Positions 36,501 to 47,672 of a stretch of DNA of 64,000 bases are shown here, piece after piece; position 1 is the first letter of the stretch, and each line of letters begins with the position of its first letter. This DNA is from Cheilinus undulatus (lineage: Eukaryota > Chordata > Actinopteri > Labriformes > Labridae), in NCBI RefSeq assembly GCF_018320785.1, contig NC_054873.1, positions 20,798,196 to 20,862,195 on the forward strand, read 5' to 3'. Under the pieces are notes generated by a model. It was not told the DNA's origin, searched no databases, and saw nothing but the letters and a program-made list of their open reading frames with translations. Both the position numbers and the translations under genes were made by a program.

Positions 36501-39500
36501 CACAGGAGTGAATTAGTAAAGAAGATAAGCAGAACAGGTAAAGAAGAAAATGTGATGTAAAATTAGAATTAAGTTTGTGCCGTAATCTTAAAACCTACCT
36601 AAAGTTCCTTATTTTCTTGAAAAATAAAAGTTATTTTTTATGCAAACAAAAGTAACTTACCTTAAGTTTAAGAGTGTATAAAAATCTAAAATGAAAAAAA
36701 AAGCAGATCTAAAAGCAAACACCGGAATTATAAAATGTGACATCTAGAGAGACAACTAGAGAAATTCTCAGTTTTATCAGGATCAAAAAAATGAATTGTA
36801 GGGATTGTAATTGTAGTGATTTAAGGCGTGCCACATGAACACTGTCAGCCTGGGGTTCAAATCCGGCCTTTCCCGCATGTCTCTCCTTGTTTCTGATTCT
36901 GTCCACTGTCCCCAGCTATTAATAAAGGCATAAAAAGCCCCAAAAAATAAATCTTAAAAAAATGTTATCATTTGACAGCCTGAATTTACATGTTAACTGT
37001 GACTGGAATCTTTTAGGGATGTCTAGATGACGCTAAAACAAAAAGTACCCTCTTCCTGTGTTTGACATTGTAATATGGTCATAGTAATATGTCAGTAACA
37101 TCTGGATACATATGTAGTATATTTTGTTAAATAAGTTTTCAGATAAAGTAAAAACAAACACCATGAGATGGTCATAATACCCAAACATTTGAAAAAGAAA
37201 GTCTCTAATGTAACTGAACGGAACAGAGAAATCATCAAGCCTTTAGCCTGAGGTTACCCAGGCTTTATGTCTTAACTCTTTAAAGTCCCTTTAAAGTGAT
37301 TAAACAAAATCCTTATTTTAGGTTTGTTGTATGATAGGCCACTGTGTTATGAACCATCAGGCCAAATTTAAGTCATGAAAAACATCTTTAAGTTTATGAA
37401 ATTAAGCTTCAAAATTGTGAAAAATGAGGCAGTAGAATCTGCTCTAGGCTGGTGTGGGTGTGTCCGTTAAGTGAACTGATGGCTGCCTGTAAAGAGATGA
37501 GATCAGATGCAGTTATAGCAGCACTTTTATCAGAACTGGACAACATTTCCATATAAAAAAGAGCAAAGATCTGCACTGAAAGCTTGTCTTGGTGAAAAAG
37601 ATATTTTTGCTCTTCCCTGACTGGCGAGAGTTTAACTTACCAACTGGCTTTGCTGATAGTATTGTCAGATGTAGTTTACTTCTCAGCTGTGGTTCAAGTG
37701 TTTTATTTCTTTGATTAGCCCGTTATTAATGTGACAAACAGCGTTATTTTGGAACGGTTCCACCCTTTCTTCCTAAACACTGTCCATGGGTGTCGCCAAA
37801 ATGGATGTGAAATATATCCCATGTCATGAGTATATATATGTGAGACAGCCTATATGGCGTGTCAGGTTAAGCCGCTGTTTAAAGGAGTGCCTGTTCTTTT
37901 TTTTTTTTTTTTTTAACATGAGTGAGACTCCTGTCTGCTTGAGCCATGTTTGCAAAGCACAGCACCTAGGTGTGTAATCTGACACACATAGTATGCACAG
38001 CTCCACTTCCATGAGCAGACGCAGCATTTTTAGATAGAAGTGTTATCTCTCTCTGTATCTTGAATCATGAGTCATTTAATTCACACATTTGAAGAGAGAC
38101 TAGTTGGTGAAACAAGAATTTCAGCAACCCAACAAACTAAACAGAGACATGTTAAAGCTTTGACTTGACTCTACATCTTCTCTGAAATATGTAAGGTTGT
38201 GTCTAAACTTTTACAAAATGCAGTTGTCTATTACAACCCAAATACAGACATGGAGCTAATAAAGTTAGCTAAGTATGTTTGTGTGAATTATCTTAATTGA
38301 AAACTGGTAAATGAATTTAAAAAAAGCTTTTAAAATGGGGCCTACGTCGTACTGGCAAATGACAGCACTTCCATCCTGATAGAGACGTACAGTAGTGGTC
38401 TGAAAAGGGGGTGGGGGGTTCAGGAAGGCTGCAGACCCCTCTCTGACCCGCTAAGATCCTGTCCCATGATGTTTAACAGAGTTAAAAAATGATGTCTTAT
38501 CTGGGCTCTTATAAAAAATGTGCATTTTTGTGTTCACAGATTATGAGGTATGCTGAGCAGAGACTCCCCACGCTGAATGAATACTGCGTGGTCTGTGATG
38601 AGCGACATGTTTTTCAGAACGGCCCCATGTTAAAGGTATAGGCCTGGAGAAACAGTTGTTTAGAGATTAATGAATCAGAGTTTCACGGTGTAACTTTTGT
38701 TTTTTTGTGTGTGTGTTTCAAGCCAGCAGTTTGTAGCAGGGAGCTGTGTGTGTTTTCATATTATACACTGGGTGTCATGTCTGGAGCTACAGAGGAGGTG
38801 GCTACTGGTGCAGAGGTTAGTAACACACGCAGTTTTTAAAAAGGCACTGGATTATGTTAATATGAGATAGGTGTAATTCAAATAGATAGACAAAGTGAAG
38901 TCAAAACACTTTATTTTAGAGCTCATCCTGTTGACTGGCTGCAGTGTAGGTCATTAACCCAGCTTCCTCCATGTTAACAGATGGAACATGAGCCAAACAA
39001 TAAAGTTAAAATGCGTGTCAAATAAACTCAAGGCAAACCTCATCTTTTACAATAGAGATTACTGGGCTGGCAATCAACAGTTGGTTGTCGAGTTGGTTGT
39101 AGAACTATTGTCCAACCAAGATCTCATTAGTCAGACAATCGCAAAGACAGAGAGATCAAGAGAGAGATGCTGCGTTCTAATTGCGAAAGCTACACTTCTC
39201 TCATTCCCAGCCTTTTCTCTGCCAACTTTGGTCACCAAATATGTTCTGTTAAGCCCCTTTAGCATCTCACTGAAATGTGCATGTAAACAACAGGGTCGGT
39301 TACAAACCAACAAAGAGCAGAGGAAACAATGTGTCCTGTTTTCCCAACCTGGGGAATTATTGTGGGTTCACACGGGTAAATACACTATATGGCCAAAAGT
39401 ATTTGCTCACTTGCCTTGACTTGCATATGAACTTAAGTGACATTCCAATTTTAATCCATAGGGTTTAATATGACGTTGGTCCACCCTTTTCAGCTACAGC

Positions 39501-42500
39501 TTCATCTCTTCTGGGAAGGCTTTCCACAAGGTTTAGGGGTGTGTTGATAGGAATTTTTCACCATTTTTCCTGAGGCGCATTTGTGAGGTCAAACACTGAT
39601 GTTGGATAAGAAGGCCTGGCTCTCAGTCTCCGTTCTAATTCATCCCAAAGGTGTTCTGTCGGGTTGAGGTCAGGACTCTGTGCAGGCCAGTCAAGTTCAT
39701 CCACACCAAACTCTCTCATCCATGTCTTTATGGACCTTGCTTTGTGCACTGGTGCACAGTCATGTTGGAACAGGAAGGGGCCATCCCCAAACTGTTCCCA
39801 CAAAGTTGGGAGCATGGAATTGTCCAGAATCTCTTGGTATGCTGAAGCATTCAGAGTTCCTCTCACTGGAACTAAGGGACCAAGCCCAGCTCCTGAAAAA
39901 CAATCCCACACCATAATCCCCCCTCCACCAAACTTTACACTTGGCAAAATGCAGTCAGACAAGTACCGTTCTCCTGGCAACCGCCAAACCCAGACTTGTC
40001 CATCAGATTGCCAGATGGAGACTCGTGATTCGTCACTCCAGAGAATGCGTCTCCACTGCTCTAGAGTCCAGTGGCAGCATGCTTAACACCACTGCATCCA
40101 ACGCTTTGCATGCACTTGGTGATGTATGGCTTGGATGCAGCTGCTCGGCCATGAAAACCCATTCCATGAAGCTCTCTACGCACTGTTCTTGAGCTAATCT
40201 GAAGTCCACATGAAGTTTGAAGGTCTGTAGTGATTGAAGAAAGTTGGCGACCATTGCGCACTATGCGCCTCAGCATCTGCTTAGCCCACTCTGTCATTTT
40301 ACGTGGCCTACCACTTGTGACTGAGTTGCTGTTGTTCCCAGTCGCTTCCATTTTGTTATGAAACCACTGGCAGTTGACTGTGAGATATTTAGGAGTGAAG
40401 AAATTTCACGATTGGACTTGTTGCACAGGTGGCATCCTATCACAGTACCACACTGGAATTCACTGAGCTCCTGAGAGCAACCCATTCTTTCACAAATGTT
40501 TGTAGAAACAGTGCATCAGTGCACAACAACTGCATGCCTAAGTGCTTGATTTTATACACCTGATTTCGATTATTTGGATGGGGGGGTGAATACTTTTGGC
40601 AATATAGAGAATATGCTGCATGCTTAGGTCACCTGTGAAATATGTCAGTGAGCTTTGGGAGGGTAAATTGGCTTCACTTTTGGATGACAGGAGGAATAAG
40701 TGGTGCTTTGTCTATATTAATATAAAGTATATATTTCTGCTCCATAGGTAGTTGACCTGCTGGTGGCGATGTGCAGAGCTGCTCTTCAGTCTTCACGCAA
40801 GAGCATCATATTTGAGCCATATCCCTCTATTGTCAATCCATACAACCCCAAAACGTTAGCTTTTAGTCCCAAGGTATCAGTTTAACTAGACTAACTTATT
40901 AGAGTCCATTTAATGATCAGTTTTTTAATCCTAATGCAATCATGTCTGTTCTGTTCCTGCAGAGAAAGAGCTATGACAGGCTGCAGAAAGCTCTTGACAG
41001 TGTCTTGTTAATCAGGAGGATGGCACAGGTATCTAACATTAAAATAAATCATAGATTTATGAGGACATCACATTCAGTTCCCTTGGTCTGAGAATATGAC
41101 TGATGAGATTGTTTTGTGTTACATAACCAGGGTCCATATTCTGAAATAAAGAAGCAGATGGATAAAATAGATCCTCTTGCTCATCCCTTACTGCAATGGT
41201 GAGTGATATAATACACTGTTCACTCAAACTTTTACTTCATTTAAAACCTGATATGTCATCTCATCCAGTGGTTTCTGAGGTTAAAATCCAGGTGTGTTTG
41301 CATGTCTAACAGGATTTTAGCCAGCAACAGATCACACATTGTCAAGCTTCCACAGAACAGGGTATGATAAAGTAACTTAGAGTTAGAATCTGGTGTTGTA
41401 ACGTAGCAGCTGCAAGTTTTACAGCACTTATAGTTTAGAAATGGCAGTTAGATTTATGATTATAACTGTTTGATTATTCATACTATATAAATATTCTTGC
41501 TTTTCTATATTTTCCCACCTGTTGACCGATAGCAACTGAAGTTCATGCAGACACCCCACCAGTTCCTGCTTATCAGCAGCCCTCCATCCAAAGAGGCGCG
41601 CTTTCAAACAGCGAGGAAAATTTATGGCAGCACGTTTGCTTTCCAGTAGGTGAAATAATCAAAGTTGTGTTCCTTTCATTTAAATATAAAACCTATTTAC
41701 AGAGCCTATGTTAAGTATTCACCCCCTTCGATGTTTAACCCTTTCATTGATTTTATTAATCAATCATGGTCAATATAATTTTGCTTTTTCACCAAAAAAC
41801 AAGCTTTAATGTCAAAGTGCAAACAGATTTCTACAAAGTAATGTCAATAAAATAAAAATCTGTAATGTAAAATCAGTGACTGCATAAATATTCACCCCCT
41901 TTCAGTCAGTATTTCGTAGATGCACCTTTGCAATCACAGCACCAAGTCTGTATGGATAGGTTTCTATTATGCTTGCTAGTCTAGACCCCTCAATTTTATT
42001 CCCTTCCTCTTTGCAAAACTACTCAAGCTCTGTCAGGTTACATGGGGATTGGGCATGAACAGCCCAAACCCAGCCTCACATTCTCTACTGGATTAAGTTC
42101 TGGGCTTTGACTCGGACACTCCAGAACATTCACCTTCTTGTCTTTAAACCATTTCTGTGTATGCTTCAGGTCACTGTCTTGCTGAAAGATAAATCTTCTC
42201 CCAAGCTGTAGTCCCCTTGCAGACTGAATAAGATTGCCATCTAAGATTTTCCTTTATTTTACTGCATTAATTTTACCCTCTACCTTTACAAGCCTTCCAG
42301 GCCCAGCTTCCATCCCCACAGCATGATGCTGCCACCACCATGGGATGGTGTGTTTGTGGTGATGTGCAATGTTTTGTGTCCATCAAACATAGGATCATTT
42401 TGATCCACTAGTCTCCTTCTTGCATAGTCACTCAGTTTGTGGGGATGGCCTCATCCAAGTAAATGATGACTTTAACTTAACTCTGGGGGAAGATCAGTGC

Positions 42501-44038
42501 CATCCCCTGACTTACACTTTTCAATAACCTTTTCTCTGAGTTGCTTGGAGTGTTCTTTTGTTTTCATGGTGTAATGGTAGCCAGGAATACTGATTAACCA
42601 GTGACTGGACCTTCCAGACACAGATGTTTTTACATTATAATCACTTCAGACACACTAAGGTGCTCCCCAGAAACTCCTAGCACAAATCGGCTGGACTGCT
42701 GTTGAATTAGGTCAGTCATATTAATGTGGCTGAATATTTAGGAATCCCTTATTTTAATAGCATGCTTTTATTCAACTGACCTTACTTTATCGAGAAGTTT
42801 TTGGGGGCATTTTTGTCCAAAAAGCCAAATGATATTGGCCAAGATTGATTTATAAAATCAGTAAAAGGGTAAACATCCAAACATCCAAGGGGTAAATACT
42901 TTTCATAGTTTCACTGTTTCCTGACATAATCCTGCATACATTTTACTCAGACTCTTCTTCATCTCTTTCAGTGGTTCCCACTTTGAAAACTGGCACTCTA
43001 TTTTGAGGAACGGGCTTGTCAATGCCTCCTATACAAAACTACAGGTAGAGTATGAGACATAAATGTATGATGACTCTTGAAGTTAAATTAAAAAGCAGCA
43101 TATAAATTCAATGTACGTTTACAGTGCATCAGACTTCAAAATCTTTGTTTTGTTACATAAACATAAGGTATACAGTTATATCTTTGAAATGTCTTAAAGA
43201 TGAATAAACTGGGTCGTTTTTGGCCTCATATCCCTTTTTCTTTTTCCTGTCAAAGCTTCATGGAGCTGCATATGGGAAAGGCATCTATTTGAGCCCCATT
43301 TCTGGCATTTCATTTGGATATTCTGGTATGAGAGCAAGATATTTTTAACAATATGCTGCTTATAAAAACTCACATCCATACATAAATCAACCTAACCTGT
43401 TTATTTATTTTTTCCAATATGTCCTCCAGAGATGGGTAAAGGGCGGCACCACATGCCCACAAAAGGAGAACTCCTAAAGAAATACAACCAATTAAACCAA
43501 ATCCAGCAGGTATGCTTTTGCTCACGTTGGTCCAAACTGTGCATTTGGTAGAACAGCATCTTCTTTTGTTTGTCCTTTTCATTTTTTTTTTTTAATCAAA
43601 ATCTCTCCTCAGGAGGAGCCAGTGCAGGCCAGATTTCTACAAGACAAAAACTTAAACTGCATCGCCCTCTGTGAAGGTAGAGTGAACATATTGCATTAAT
43701 CCCATATAGTCTTGATTTGAAGATGCAAGAATAAATTGTGATTTTTTTGCTTCTCTTTACAGTGATAACGTCAAAGGAGCTTCAAAAACATGGAAACATC
43801 TGGGTTTGTCCAATATCAGACCATGTGTGCACACGTTTCCTCTTTGTGTGAGTGATGAGAGAAGTGCACCAAAAACGTGTTTTTCCACATTTCCAAGCTA
43901 CATTTTAGACTAACACAATGCTGTGCCTTTGTGTGTCTCAGGTACGAGAATGGTCAGGTGGGAGATGTCCAAATCAACACTCAGGAAGCCAAGATCCACA
44001 AGGAAATTCTACAAGTAATTGCTTCAAAGCCTCGCTGA
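27578..44038 (+). CDS. parp6: PARP6-like mono-ADP-ribosyltransferase, complete
   Basis: PARP6 transfers single ADP-ribose units from NAD+ to proteins. Coding exons: 27578-27580 (ATG only), 28942-29019, 30357-30451, 30537-30597, 30693-30783, 31126-31192, 32733-32882, 32963-33101, 35613-35744, 38540-38635, 38723-38815, 40748-40873, 40963-41028, 41131-41198, 41313-41361, 41533-41645, 42972-43044, 43256-43325, 43430-43509, 43613-43676, 43763-43847, 43942-44038. The frame closes throughout to 631 aa, against about 630 in human PARP6. N-terminal MEMESEPW aligns with human MDIKGQFW, supporting a start at the very end of exon 1. [19 protein letters not shown] separates it from PARP8. A Cys cluster ([20 protein letters not shown]) lies near residues 285-315. 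The catalytic domain has H476 in [12 protein letters not shown] and Y511 in YGKGIYLSP; the PARP1-type glutamate is not expected in this family. It could be either fish parp6 paralogue. Confidence 0.95.
27679..27702. repeat. (GT)n microsatellite
   Basis: Twelve uninterrupted GT units in the first parp6 intron, likely length-polymorphic. Confidence 0.9.
27759..28765. mobile_element. hAT-like non-autonomous element in parp6 intron 1
   Basis: The left terminus CAGTGGTTCTCTGCTGGTCT and the inverted right terminus CAATGATTCTCAACTGGTGG are diverged copies of a hAT/Charlie-type TIR. Flanking octamers CTCTATGA and CTCTACAG are compatible with a decayed 8-bp target duplication. There is no transposase frame. 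The interior is rich in AGCTA-like words and carries a younger SINE insertion (28427-28607). A second partial copy is in a pkm intron. Confidence 0.65.
28427..28607 (-). mobile_element. tRNA-derived SINE inserted in the hAT-like element
   Basis: A 181-bp insert is flanked by TCATAAACCCATATAT (28411-28426) and TCATAAACCCAAATAT (28608-28623), a target duplication matching at 15 of 16 bases. On the minus strand it has a B-box-like GGTTCAGGTCC followed by a CT-rich body (CTCCTCTGTCAGAAAAAGGC) that matches the SINE at 49672-49843. Confidence 0.75.
29420..30060. mobile_element. Possible decayed piggyBac-like element
   Basis: ACTAGAACTGCCAATGGGTA ... AAATTTACCC at the left resembles piggyBac-type termini of fish (CTAGAACCGCCAAGGGGTCA). 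A weak inverted counterpart, GACCCACTGGCTATTTTAGG, lies near 30010. The interior has short acidic-like coding remnants but no intact frame. Borders and TTAA sites are not secure. Confidence 0.3.
31226..32642 (+). mobile_element. Tc1-like transposon copy D (second family, defective)
   Basis: Inverted termini read ATGCATTCTCAAAGTACTCC on the left and GTGCATTCAGAAAGTATTCA on the right (complement strand), with TA at both boundaries. The plus strand from 31543 encodes [14 protein letters not shown], a Tc1 N-terminus; near 32320 an [11 protein letters not shown]-like segment is recognisable. Stops and frameshifts break the frame. It lies in the parp6 intron between exons 31126-31192 and 32733-32882. 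Confidence 0.8.
33860..34215. repeat. Degenerate tandem repeat, unit about 20-25 bp (CCATTTTTGCCACTTTT)
   Basis: Imperfect repetitions of CCCATTTTTGCCnCTTTT run for about 350 bp. Reading frames within it (rich in Phe, Leu and His) are a by-product of the repeat and not a gene. It sits inside a decayed mariner-like copy in a parp6 intron. Confidence 0.75.
34325..34470. repeat. Fragment of the AAGTAAAAGTAC-type hAT MITE family
   Basis: TACTTAAGTAAAAGTACAGT and TTACTTAAGTAAAAGTACTG repeat within 60 bp. Both resemble the subterminal text of the MITE at 34703-34880. It is probably a second, truncated copy. Confidence 0.5.
34703..34880. mobile_element. hAT-type MITE, 178 bp
   Basis: It starts CAGAGGTGGAAAAGTACAAG and ends TTTCCAACCCCTG, near-inverted termini of a hAT type that is very common in fish, with internal ACTCAAGTAAAAGTAC words. 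An 8-bp target duplication was not evident. It is too short to code for protein. Confidence 0.65.
35930..36110 (+). mobile_element. Degenerate tRNA-derived SINE
   Basis: TTAGCTCAGTGGTTAAACTT resembles an A box and AGGTTCAGTTCCCACC a B box. They are followed by TTTTGACTCTATCCACTGTC, the body text shared with the SINE at 49672-49843. It is diverged and lacks a clear tail. Confidence 0.55.
36826..36963 (+). mobile_element. 5'-truncated tRNA-derived SINE
   Basis: It has B box GGGGTTCAAATCC, then GATTCTGTCCACTGTCCCCA, then TAATAAAGGCATAAAAAGCC and an A-rich tail AAAAAATAAATCTTAAAAAA. It matches the 49672-49843 copy from the B box onward. The A box is degraded. Confidence 0.7.
39383..40609 (-). 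mobile_element. Tc1-like transposon copy E with largely recognisable transposase (broken)
   Basis: The left terminus CACTATATGGCCAAAAGTAT and the inverted right terminus CTCTATATTGCCAAAAGTAT define a third Tc1-like family here. On the minus strand the transposase runs from [20 protein letters not shown] (40485) through the helix-turn-helix FITKWKRLG and [17 protein letters not shown] to the DDE domain. All three catalytic acidic positions can be seen: [16 protein letters not shown] and [15 protein letters not shown]. At least two frame changes separate the N-terminal, middle and C-terminal parts, so it is not functional as written. It lies in a parp6 intron, antisense to the gene. Confidence 0.85.
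41700..42916 (-). mobile_element. Tc1-like transposon copy B (defective, same family as 12064-13502)
   Basis: The ends carry inverted AAGTATTCACCCCCTT-type termini, with TA before 41700. Minus-strand reading begins near 42570 with GTGTAATGGTAGCC on the plus strand, i.e. a start [17 protein letters not shown] as in copy A. The frame is heavily interrupted. It lies in the parp6 intron between exons 41533-41645 and 42972-43044. Confidence 0.85.
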
Positions 44039-44395
44039 GGAAACAAATAACCACAGCACATAGAGTGCATCCACACAGTTCTTTGTGATGAGACTGCAGG
44101 TTTTATATAAAACTATCTCTGAGTTAAGATTTTGTTTGTCTGACGTGAACATTTTTGAGTCATTATATTTATCAGTTTTGATTAAAACAAGAAAGAAAAT
44201 ATTATTAAAACAATACAGCTATCTCTTCTTTGTGACATCAGCTGCAGTAATATATTTCTAAAACTGTTTATTGTGTTGTGAGAATGTAATTGCCTTATAC
44301 CTTGATGTACAGCATGTTGTAATTGAAGTCATTAGTCTGGCAGCTTTGTACTGAAGGACATATTTTTTTAACATTTTTATACAACACATTTTTAA

Positions 44396-44401
44396 AATAA
44401 A
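44396..44401 (+). terminator. parp6 polyadenylation signal (AATAAA)
   Basis: AATAAA lies about 360 bases after the parp6 stop codon (TGA 44036-44038) and is followed by a T-rich stretch. It is the best candidate for the 3' end of the transcript. Confidence 0.6.
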
Positions 44402-45009
44402 GTTGTACAGTGTTCATTTTTTTAACCCATTAGATGTTTTTTCCTTCAACTGGTTTATATAGAGCCATCATTAGTAATCCCACTGTCATTTGTGTAATAC
44501 ACATCTTTCACCACAAGATGGAGGTCTAACCGCTACCAGAAGGAGATTTGTCATTGGCAACAAAGAGCAAATAAAACTCCATAATTGTTTTATCATGGCT
44601 GTTATAATGCTAAAGGTCAACTTTAAGATACAGATGTTTATATTAGATATCACAGTGCTTGAGCTGGATGTAAGCTAGATGCACAACACACGCGTAGAGG
44701 TCATACTTCATATAATCATTAACTTTATAGAGGGAAAAAAAGGAAGTTTATCTCCATGTCACCATCTTTCTGCAGATTTTTAACTTTTTATGGTAAGATG
44801 AAAATATTTAGTCAAAGCTCCTGTTGGGAGTTTTTATCTGTTTATGAAATAGACTGAATTTAACAGACTAAAGCTGGAGGCTTGCTGCTCCCGGCACACA
44901 TTTTTAATGCTTACATTAATGCCAGTAACCTGACACACAAGAAATCGTTTCACACATCCATCTGGAAAACCTCATAGACGGTGTTTGGGAAAGGGCAGAG
45001 CCTTAAAAA

Positions 45010-45345
45010 AAATCCTTGGAGGGTGATTGGATGAATGTTCAGTCTTTCACATCTTTACGGGCCAATCAGAGCAACAAAACGTATTGTAGATGTGCACCGC
45101 TATGGTTCCGCTATGTATGGAACCATGGTGACTGTAGACGTGTCAATACACGACTTTTTTGAAAAGAAATGGACTCAGTGCTGCTCTTTATTCTTCTTTT
45201 AACGAAGAAATGTCGTCAAGTTCTGATAAAACTGACGCTTTAGTAGCATCCAACCTAATGTCTTCATAAATGCATCTTGCCGTAACTGGTCTGTTGTCGC
45301 TGCTTGCTTACGTCAGGACTCAGCCACGCCCAAAAGTACTGCCTC
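45010..45345 (+). repeat. Dispersed repeat, copy 1 (pair with 49844-50200)
   Basis: Long shared words include CGGGCCAATCAGAGCAACAA, CTTCTTTTAA.GAAGAAATGT, TCGTCAAGTTCTGAT and AAAGTACTGCC, in the same order and orientation in both copies. Beside copy 2 stands an hAT-like terminus (49218-49330), so both are probably pieces of one hAT family. Confidence 0.75.
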
Positions 45346-45439
45346 TTACTCCTGATTGGTCCTGTCACTTTCTTACAGGACCCAAACTGTTCAGATGGGA
45401 GCTTTACAAGATGGATTTGCCAGTGAGAAACACAGAAAC

Positions 45440-45890
45440 TGGTGAATCCATCTGCTTTGCAAGGTTATAATGCCAGTAGAAGTTCAGAACTTTTTTAGCT
45501 ATGGAATCAGCAGAGCAGTTGGGACATTTACGCACCATGCGCCTTAGCAATCGTTGACTCCGTTTTGTGATTTTATGTGGTCTTTTGCCTAGTGTGGAAT
45601 TGCTGTCGTTCCTAAATGCTTCCACTTCCTAAAATCACTTGCAGTTGACTGTGGAATATCCTGCCGGGATAAAATTCCACCAACCATTTTATTGCAAAGG
45701 GGGCATATATCACAATATCTTGCTTGTAGTCACTGAGCTTTCAAAATGACCCATTTTGTATGATAAATGTTTGCAAATGGAGACTGCATGGCTAGGGGCT
45801 TGATTTTATACACCTGTGGCAACAGTTCTGATTGAAACACCTGAATTTATAATTTAACAGGTGTGGCCGAATACTTTTGTCCATATGGTA
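45440..45890 (-). mobile_element. Tc1-like transposon fragment F (5' part only)
   Basis: The right terminus reads TACCATATGGACAAAAGTAT on the minus strand. Downstream on that strand, MEAFRNDSNSTLGKRPHKIT followed by KRSQRLLRRMVRKCPNCSA parallels the second helix-turn-helix of copy E ([20 protein letters not shown]). The catalytic domain and the other terminus are absent. Confidence 0.75.
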
Positions 45891-46196
45891 TATTCTCAGT
45901 ATGAATGTTTATCTCAATAAAAAACAGTTTACTCAAGGAAAAAAAAAATTGTTTCATTAAAGATATTTTTTTCTTTTTAGGACAAAAGATATGATAAATC
46001 ACACAGATATTTACATTTTATTATCATCGTATCATACCAGTTGGCCTTTATGCACTATAAAGTGACCAAGTTTACTTCTACGTTGCACTTTTAGTGAGTG
46101 TGTTTTCCCCTTATAATTCCAAACAGCCAGCATAAAGGCTGGTGCAGAGGAAAGGGTTTAGTTAATTCTTGATTCACAGGAGCCTCATGTATCTGC

Positions 46197-46648
46197 CTAC
46201 TTTTGCCTCATGGTAAAGTCTGGGTATGCTTTTGCCCGGCTGTCCCCAGTCCATCTTTCCATGTCAGAATCTGGATCTAAACTTAGGCTTTCATTGTTGC
46301 ACTGGTGACACTTAGTGGCATCTTTCATGAACTTCTTTTCTCTCCCTTCCATGACTGAAATAAAAACACATGATACAGGAGATATTTAGGATAGAAAAAT
46401 GATAAGTGAAAGCAATTTTGCTGTAAGGTCAAGGTTTGATCATTGATTTTGAACTGTTACATCAAAAATTCATAAAAGGCGATCATAATAACACATAATA
46501 AAATTACTTACTACTGAATTTACAGATTAATGAGTTTAAAGATATGTTTCCAGCTCTGGAACTAATTGTCATTATTTCTGAATCAACATCACTGAGAGCC
46601 ACATCTTTCTGCCCATTGTTCCAGTCATTACACAGGGTCCAAACTATC
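46197..46648 (-). CDS. Candidate unrecognised gene, last two coding exons
   Basis: On the minus strand, exon 46648-46512 (acceptor tttctgcctcatag, donor AGTA|gtaagt) and exon 46354-46197 (acceptor tgtttttatttcag) join in frame. They give about 96 residues ending at TAG 46199-46197. The first reads IVWTLCNDWNNGQKDVALSD then VDSEIMTISSRAGNISLNSL; the second contains REKKFMKDATK, CHQCNNESLSLDPDSD and WTGDSRAKAYPDFTMRQK. A minus-strand AATAAA sits about 175 bases downstream. A weaker upstream exon at 46800-46752 would also keep phase (ending VSRCKQR). I do not recognise the protein; a CxxC pair is the only motif. It could be a real small or partial gene, a pseudogene, or a chance frame. Confidence 0.35.
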
Positions 46649-47672
46649 CTATGAGGCAGAAATGCACCATTATAACACTATACTGGTTCCATATGAGCCC
46701 CACAGCTGCCTCTTGAACTCTTCCTCTTAATCAGCCTCCTTTAACAAACACCTCTGTTTGCATCTGGACACATCTTTTTCAATAGGCCCTGGCTTTATGG
46801 CTGTTTTTGTGCACATTTGGCATAAATGCTGCAGCCTAAAGGTGAGACTGTCCTCATAAATGTCACAGATTTAAAAGAGGCACAGATGAAGTCGCAGTGT
46901 TTTCTGGGTCAGACCAGCAGGCGATGGACTGAAGGGAGGGGAAATATGAAGTTGCTGTATAGCCCAAAGGAAAGATTTTTCTCAAGGACCATATGGCTCT
47001 CTGATGATAGTGCAGGGCGGAAAAGGTTTTGAAAATCATGTTTTAAAGTGTTGTAACTGTTTTTACTTTTATAAATATCTGTGCAGACTGCAGTTTCAGG
47101 CAAAATTTGCAAATATACGCATTAAGAATGGAAAAGCATAAACAAATAAGCTGAAACAAAGGATTGTTTCAACTGCACGCCTTGTTAATTCGAATTTACA
47201 CGCATTTATTCATCCATATAATTCAAGCAACCACATGGTTGAATCAAATCTCCAAGCCCTTGAGGGTTTAACAAAAGCTTCCCTCCAAAACCAACAAGCT
47301 ATGATGTGACATTATTAAATGTTGCATGTGCCTTTAAGAGCACTTTGTCCCACTCTACATGTCTCTCTCTGAGCCTCATATGTGTTTGTTGGCATCAGCT
47401 GTCCTCAGTGCTGAAAAGAGCAAGGACATCTTTTCCTTCACTTCAACGGGATTAGAGGAAGAAATGCTCTCTTCGTACAGCTGGCTGTCATCTCAGGGCT
47501 CATGGAAAAGCATTGCAGACAGAGGAAACAAAGAAGATCAAGATAAGTTTGGATTACAAAGCTGATCAGTTTTTTTATTCTTTTACTAAATAAACAAGAA
47601 ATGTTTCTCATCCTAGGGGAGATATGCAAGTAATCTGAAGCTGCAGAGAAATCATCCTGCTCATTCAGAGCA

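Larger units (their letters stand above)
35745..38539 (+). other. parp6 intron with SINE copies
   Basis: Intron of 2.8 kb holding two truncated or degenerate SINE copies (about 35930-36110 and 36826-36963) and a poly-T tract near 37898-37914. Sequence near 37750-37880 resembles part of 33250-33545. No exon-like sequence was recognised. Confidence 0.6.
44402..46196. other. Intergenic region after parp6
   Basis: Contains one copy of a dispersed 340-bp repeat (45010-45345) directly followed by a partial Tc1-like copy (45440-45890). A minus-strand AATAAA near 46017-46023 could serve the candidate gene at 46197-46648. Short reading frames here show no recognisable protein. Confidence 0.55.

Noticed and set aside
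46826-47112. Overlapping plus- and minus-strand frames just upstream of the candidate gene
   Set aside because: Neither has convincing splice sites joining it to rpp25 or to the minus-strand exons. The plus-strand frame looks protein-like (GETVLINVTDLKEAQ) but has no support.
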